Source: Clostridia bacterium (GTDB lineage Bacteria; Bacillota; Clostridia; Christensenellales; Borkfalkiaceae). From it: a stretch of 37,842 nt of DNA. The stretch spans positions 1 to 37,842 of the forward strand of contig JAIDQV010000113.1 in assembly GCA_029062045.1 (NCBI GenBank), written 5' to 3'. Below the pieces are notes generated by a model that had not been told where the DNA came from, ran no database searches, and saw nothing but the letters and a program-made list of their open reading frames with translations. Positions 33,654 through 37,842 of this stretch are shown piece by piece (within the stretch, counting starts at the first letter, position 1; each line of letters begins with the position of its first letter). The position numbers were made by a program, and so were the translations under genes.

Positions 33654-34073
33654 TTACAACGCTTTCTTTATTTCTTCAATCATCTGCGAATATTCTTCGT
33701 CTGTTAAGTAAACCTTTTGCGGGTTCATAGTGAATGTGCCGCCCCACTCGTCCCCGCCCTCGTACTTGGGGCAAAGGTGCATATGAAGGTGACAGCCTGT
33801 GTCGCCGTATGCGCCGTAGTTGAGTTTATCGGGCTTGAACACCTTGTGTATTGCCTTTGCGGCGCGGTTCACGTCCGCGAAGAATGCGTTGCGTTCCTCG
33901 TCGGAAATGTTGACGATTTCGCTTACGTGGTCTTTATACGCGACTATGCACCTGCCGCGCTTGGACTGTTCTTTAAATAAAATAAGCTGGCTTACGGATA
34001 AATCGCATATCTTTATGCCGAACTTTGCAAGCGGTTCGCCGCCTACGCAGTATCCGCAATTACAGTCTTTCAT
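33654..34073 (-). CDS. HIT family nucleotide hydrolase
   Basis: This 139-residue histidine-triad protein has the active motif HLHMHL, where the middle histidine carries the nucleotide intermediate; the family cleaves AMP from nucleotidyl conjugates or dinucleotides. The N-terminal CNCGYC could help bind zinc, as in HINT-type members. It is the first gene of the HIT-flavoprotein-hppA operon (19-bp gap to the next gene), with GGGGG eight bases before the start. Exact substrate unknown. Confidence 0.9.
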   Translation of the reverse strand: MKDCNCGYCVGGEPLAKFGIKICDLSVSQLILFKEQSKRGRCIVAYKDHVSEIVNISDEERNAFFADVNRAAKAIHKVFKPDKLNYGAYGDTGCHLHMHLCPKYEGGDEWGGTFTMNPQKVYLTDEEYSQMIEEIKKAL

Positions 34074-34101
34074 ATATTATTCCCCCTATGACGGATTTTA
34101 A

Positions 34102-34130
34102 CGTATATATTTTAACACACGCAAAGTCAA
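34102..34130 (-). promoter_or_regulatory. Promoter of the HIT-flavoprotein-hppA operon
   Basis: TTGACT (34125-34130) with a -10 of TATACG at 17 bp or TATATA at 15 bp on the minus strand. The -35 is good; the exact -10 is uncertain. Confidence 0.55.
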
Positions 34131-34161
34131 TATTCAAGGGGTAAAAAAAATTTATTTGAAA

Positions 34162-34194
34162 AAAGCCCGACGGCTTATATCACCGTCGGGCTTT
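34162..34194 (-). terminator. Terminator of the hydrogenase operon
   Basis: A perfect 12-bp stem AAAGCCCGACGG / CCGTCGGGCTTT with a 9-nt loop, followed by a T-run on the minus strand just past the hydA stop. Confidence 0.93.
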
Positions 34195-34202
34195 ATATTT
34201 TA

Positions 34203-35927
34203 TTAATACTTGTCGCGCTTTGCGTACGAAGTGTGCAGTAATTCGTGAGATTTATGAGAGTTGGGCTCGCCGAAGAAATCTTTATACAGCACTTCAACTG
34301 CAGGGGTGTCGTGCGAACAGCGAACTTTACTTTCCTTGTCGTAGTCGTAAAGCGCTTGCGCGCGGACTGCCTTCAAGTCGATATTGTTGCGCACTTCGTC
34401 GTGAACGTAGGGCTGACCGCCGCCGTTTATACAGCCGCCGGGGCAAGCCATAATTTCAACGAAGGTATAATTCTTTTCGCCACTCTTTATTGCTTCCAAA
34501 ACTTTTCTTGCGTTGCCGAGACCGCTTGCAACCGCCACTTTAACGGTGGTTTTGCCGACGGTGTACTCCGCCTCTTTGACGCCCTCGGTACCGCGCACTT
34601 CTTTAAACTCTATGGGTGCGCCTTTGCCGCCGAGCTTCATAGCCGCCGTTCTTAAAGCCGCTTCCATTACGCCACCAGTCGCGCCGAAGATTGCGCCCGC
34701 GCCCGACGCCTTGCCGAAGGGCGTATCGAACTCGCTGTCTGGAAGGTTGGCAAAATCGATGCCCGCTTCCTTTATCATTTTGGCAAGCTCGCGCGTGGTG
34801 AGCGCCGCGTCCGTATAGTGCCCTAATTCGTCGCGGGAAATTTCAAACTTCTTCGCCGTGCAGGGTATAACCGAAACAACGTAAAGGTTTTTGGGGTCTA
34901 TACCGTGCTTTTCACAGTAATAGGTTTTAAGCACTGCCGAGAACATTTCCTGCGGGGATTTGCAGGTTGAGATATTGGGCAAAAATTCGGGGTAGTAATG
35001 CTCTGCAAACTTAACCCAGCCGGGGCAGCAGCTTGTAAACATAGGCGTGGGCTTACCGGTTTTGAGCCTTGTTAAAAGCTCGGTTGCCTCTTCCATAATG
35101 GTGAGGTCTGCGGTAATATCCATATTGAAGCACTTTATGTCGCCAAGCTGTTTTATAGCCGTAACCATTTTGCCTTCTACGTTGGTGCCTGCGGGCAAGC
35201 CGAACGCTTCACCCAGCGTCGCGCGCACGGAAGGCGCGGTGTAGAATACCACCTGTTTTTCGGGGTCTACTATTGCGCCCCAAACGTCCGCCACTGCCGA
35301 CTTTTCATATAATGCACCGACAGGGCATGCAACCACGCACTGTCCGCAGTTTACGCAGGGCGTAAAGGCAAGAGATACGTCGTACGGCGAACCTATCACC
35401 TTTGCATAGCCGCGGTTTTTAGGACCTATTGCGCCTATCGTCTGCTTCTCGCAAGCCGCAACGCAACGGGTACACATTATGCACTTAGAGTTGTCGCGCA
35501 CGACGGAAGCCGACAAATCGTCGATGGGCTTTAAGTCGTGGTCGGTACCGAACCTGTCCTCTTCGGCGTTGTACTCTAATGCAAGTTTTTGAAGCTCGCA
35601 GTTCATAGAGCGCACACAGGAGAGGCACTTTTTCTTATGAGTGGAAAGAATAAGCTCGATGGTAGTTTTTCTGGATTTTCTTACGCGGGGGGTGTTGGTG
35701 CGAACTTCCATACCCTCGGTTACAGGGTAAACGCACGCCGCCACCAAGCCCCTTGCGCCCGTCGCCTCTACAAGGCAAAGACGGCACGAGCCCACGCACT
35801 GAACGTCTTTAAGATAGCACAGGGTGGGAATTCTTACGTTGGCTAATTTTGCCGCCTGTAAAATAGTTGAACCTTCGGGCACACTTACGGGTATGCCGTT
35901 GATTTTTAAATTAATAAGTTTTTCCAT
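34203..35927 (-). CDS. hydA: [FeFe] hydrogenase catalytic subunit HydA
   Basis: This enzyme makes H2, most likely using NADH and reduced ferredoxin together (electron confurcation) in complex with HydB and HydC. It has 574 residues. In order: a [2Fe-2S] domain (Cys37, 48, 51, 65), a His-Cys3 cluster (His97, Cys101, 104, 110), two [4Fe-4S] sets (Cys149/152/155/159 and 191/194/197/201), then the H-cluster domain with TSCCPGW (298-304), VIPCTAKKFE (Cys356) and EIMACPGGCINGGGQP. All ligands are present, so it should be active given the HydEFG maturases, which are not in the window. It starts 13 bp after hydB, with AGGGAGGGG upstream. Confidence 0.97.
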   Translation of the reverse strand: MEKLINLKINGIPVSVPEGSTILQAAKLANVRIPTLCYLKDVQCVGSCRLCLVEATGARGLVAACVYPVTEGMEVRTNTPRVRKSRKTTIELILSTHKKKCLSCVRSMNCELQKLALEYNAEEDRFGTDHDLKPIDDLSASVVRDNSKCIMCTRCVAACEKQTIGAIGPKNRGYAKVIGSPYDVSLAFTPCVNCGQCVVACPVGALYEKSAVADVWGAIVDPEKQVVFYTAPSVRATLGEAFGLPAGTNVEGKMVTAIKQLGDIKCFNMDITADLTIMEEATELLTRLKTGKPTPMFTSCCPGWVKFAEHYYPEFLPNISTCKSPQEMFSAVLKTYYCEKHGIDPKNLYVVSVIPCTAKKFEISRDELGHYTDAALTTRELAKMIKEAGIDFANLPDSEFDTPFGKASGAGAIFGATGGVMEAALRTAAMKLGGKGAPIEFKEVRGTEGVKEAEYTVGKTTVKVAVASGLGNARKVLEAIKSGEKNYTFVEIMACPGGCINGGGQPYVHDEVRNNIDLKAVRAQALYDYDKESKVRCSHDTPAVEVLYKDFFGEPNSHKSHELLHTSYAKRDKY

Positions 35928-35940
35928 ACAGCCCCTCCCT

Positions 35941-37833
35941 TTACTTCTTAACTATTGCGTTAAATCTGCAATGAGCTATACACTGCCCGCACTTGATACA
36001 CTTCGTAGTGTCTATTTCGTGTGCGCTCTTTACCGCACCCGAAATTGCGTTTGCGGGGCAGTTTCTTGCACACAGCGTACAGCCGCGGCACTTGTCGGGT
36101 TCTATGTAGTAGTTTAAAAGCGACTTGCACACGCCCGCGGGGCACTTCTTGTCGTAAATGTGCGCCTCGTACTCGTCGCCGAAATGTTCCATAGCCGAAA
36201 GTATGGGGTTGGGCGCAGACTGTCCCAATGCGCACAGGGACGAGGACTTCATATGTTCCGCAACTTCCTTGATTTTGTCAAGGTCGGCGGGCTCGCCATT
36301 TCCGCTGCAAATTTTATCGAGAATTTCCAAAAGGCGCTTAGTGCCTATACGGCAGGGCGTACACTTGCCGCAGCTTTCGTCCGCGGTAAATTCCAAATAG
36401 AACTTCGCAATGTCAACCATACAGGTATCTTCGTCCATAACGATAAGTCCGCCCGAGCCCATCATAGAGCCTATTGAAACGAGGTTGTCGAAGTCCATTC
36501 CTATATCTATATATTTTGCGGGAATACAGCCGCCCGAAGGTCCGCCCGTTTGTGCGGCCTTGAATTTTTTACCGTGGGGGATACCGCCGCCGATATCGTA
36601 GACGATAGTTTTAAGAGGCGTACCCATAGGCACTTCCACAAGCCCGACGTTGTTAATTTTACCGCCGACCGCAAAGACCTTTGTGCCCTTGCTTTTTTCC
36701 GTACCTATGCCCGAGAACCAAGCATAGCCGTTGTTTATAATGGGTGCAACGTTTGCCCAGGTTTCTACGTTGTTGATAACCGTGGGCTTTTGGAAAATAC
36801 CGCTGTTTGCAGGGAAGGGCGGCTTAGGACGGGGTTCGCCCCTGTGCCCTTCTATACTTGCGATAAGCGCGGTTTCTTCGCCGCACACGAACGCGCCCGC
36901 ACCCAAGCGGATATGTATATCGAAGTTAAAGCCGCTGCCTAAAATGTTGTTGCCGAGTAGCCCGTATTCGCGCGCCTGTTTTATTGCTATGTTAAGCCTT
37001 TCAACCGCGATGGGGTATTCGGCACGAACGTAAATGTAACCTTCCTGTGCGCCTATCGCGTAGCCTGCGATAGTCATCGCTTCAAGCACGCAATGAGGGT
37101 CGCCTTCCAAAACCGACCTGTCCATGAACGCGCCGGGGTCGCCCTCGTCCGCGTTACAGCAAACGTATTTTTTATCGCCCTTAGCTTGCTTTGTGAACAG
37201 CCATTTGCGACCCGTAGGGAAGCCCGCGCCGCCTCTGCCGCGAAGACCCGACTTTAAAATTTCGTCGATTACACCGTCGGGGGTCATTTCGAAAAGCGCA
37301 CGTGCAAGTGCGGAATAGTCGCCCGCGCCGATAGCTTCTTCAATGCTTTCCGCTGCGATAACGCCGCAGTTACGGAGAGCTATACGCATCTGATGTTTAT
37401 AGAAAGGTATTTCCGAGAAGGGAATAACGCCGCCGTCGGGTTGAACGGTTTCTGCGTATAAAAGTTCCTTTACAATCTGCCCGCCCTTTACAAGGTGCTT
37501 TTCTGCAACCGTTTTAGCGTGTTCGGGGGTCATTTGCGAATAGAACGCGCCCTCGGGATAAACTATCATAATGGGCCCCAAAGCACAAAGTCCGAAGCAA
37601 CCCGTTTTTACGATTAAAACGTCGTCAATGCCAAGCTCTTTAAAAGACTTTTCAAGCTGCTCTATAACCTGATGAGAATGCGACGAGGTACAGCCCGTGC
37701 CGCCGCAAACCAAAACCTGCTTTCTGTAACCCGTTTGGGGCGCAAGTTTTTCGGCTTGTTCGCGCACTATTCTTCTTACGTTGATAAGCGCCGCTTTTTC
37801 GGCGGCAATTTTTCTTAATTCTTCTACCGTCAT
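35941..37833 (-). CDS. hydB: NuoF-like NADH-binding subunit of the [FeFe] hydrogenase, HydB
   Basis: This is the flavin subunit that takes electrons from NADH and splits or merges them between clusters. It has 630 residues. The N-terminal thioredoxin-like [2Fe-2S] domain shows CGGTGCTSSHS and CFGLCALGP. The FMN/NADH region has GLRGRGGAGFPTGRKW and ADEGDPGAFMDR. The [4Fe-4S] N3-type site is ESCGKCTPCRIG. A C-terminal two-cluster ferredoxin domain has CRGCTLCARNCP and CIKCGQCIAHC. The whole gene is in the window, with AGGTG visible at the last bases. hydC (NuoE-like) is expected just beyond the right edge. The domain set matches bifurcating HydB rather than complex I NuoF. Confidence 0.96.
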   Translation of the reverse strand: MTVEELRKIAAEKAALINVRRIVREQAEKLAPQTGYRKQVLVCGGTGCTSSHSHQVIEQLEKSFKELGIDDVLIVKTGCFGLCALGPIMIVYPEGAFYSQMTPEHAKTVAEKHLVKGGQIVKELLYAETVQPDGGVIPFSEIPFYKHQMRIALRNCGVIAAESIEEAIGAGDYSALARALFEMTPDGVIDEILKSGLRGRGGAGFPTGRKWLFTKQAKGDKKYVCCNADEGDPGAFMDRSVLEGDPHCVLEAMTIAGYAIGAQEGYIYVRAEYPIAVERLNIAIKQAREYGLLGNNILGSGFNFDIHIRLGAGAFVCGEETALIASIEGHRGEPRPKPPFPANSGIFQKPTVINNVETWANVAPIINNGYAWFSGIGTEKSKGTKVFAVGGKINNVGLVEVPMGTPLKTIVYDIGGGIPHGKKFKAAQTGGPSGGCIPAKYIDIGMDFDNLVSIGSMMGSGGLIVMDEDTCMVDIAKFYLEFTADESCGKCTPCRIGTKRLLEILDKICSGNGEPADLDKIKEVAEHMKSSSLCALGQSAPNPILSAMEHFGDEYEAHIYDKKCPAGVCKSLLNYYIEPDKCRGCTLCARNCPANAISGAVKSAHEIDTTKCIKCGQCIAHCRFNAIVKK

Positions 37834-37842
37834 TTTACACCT

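Overview
The window looks like a chromosomal segment of an anaerobic, fermentative Firmicute, probably an uncultivated gut Clostridia lineage. The grounds are an [FeFe] hydrogenase with its NuoF-like diaphorase subunit, a K+-type membrane pyrophosphatase, AddAB instead of RecBCD, NiaR control of NAD synthesis, Gram-positive style lipoproteins, strong Shine-Dalgarno sites, TTG starts and tight head-to-tail operons. No phylogenetic marker is present, so the lineage is an inference.

Region 1 (1 to about 9.6 kb) is visibly AT-rich and is a defence-type accessory island. Read on the minus strand it holds an XRE regulator with a consensus promoter, then hsdR and hsdM of a type I restriction-modification system. 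The specificity gene hsdS is not in the window; just past hsdM at the left edge lies a nested palindrome whose outer arms resemble the arms of loxP. Upstream is a second two-gene operon (a DUF2971 protein and a DUF5677/HEPN-like protein), then a 650-bp non-coding stretch with short repeats, a promoter-like -10, alternative hairpins and a four-residue micro-ORF, then a GIY-YIG nuclease. The island abuts the 3' end of tRNA-Gln(CUG), a typical integration position, although no integrase is visible.

Region 2 (9.8 to 19.6 kb) has higher GC and core-genome character: a rhamnogalacturonan-acetylesterase-like lipoprotein, a PnuC vitamin transporter, an ECF sigma factor followed by a membrane protein with an anti-sigma-like cytoplasmic end and an outside BspA-type leucine-rich repeat domain, the nadB-nadC-niaR operon with a palindromic operator over its -35 box, a PRC-barrel-like protein and a small membrane protein.

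Region 3 (19.6 to 30.2 kb) has addB-addA (double-strand-break repair), an unknown lipoprotein, a three-gene operon ending in a D-2-hydroxyacid dehydrogenase, and a 2-keto-3-deoxygluconate kinase-like sugar kinase. With the acetylesterase, the kinase hints at pectin use.

Region 4 (30.2 to 37.8 kb) is energy metabolism: an operon of a HIT protein, a GltD/NfnB-like flavoprotein and the pyrophosphatase hppA, then hydB-hydA of a probable electron-bifurcating hydrogenase whose hydC partner would lie just past the right edge. Most convergent gene pairs are separated by one strong bidirectional terminator. Several genes have a -10 box so close to the start codon that their mRNAs would be nearly leaderless.
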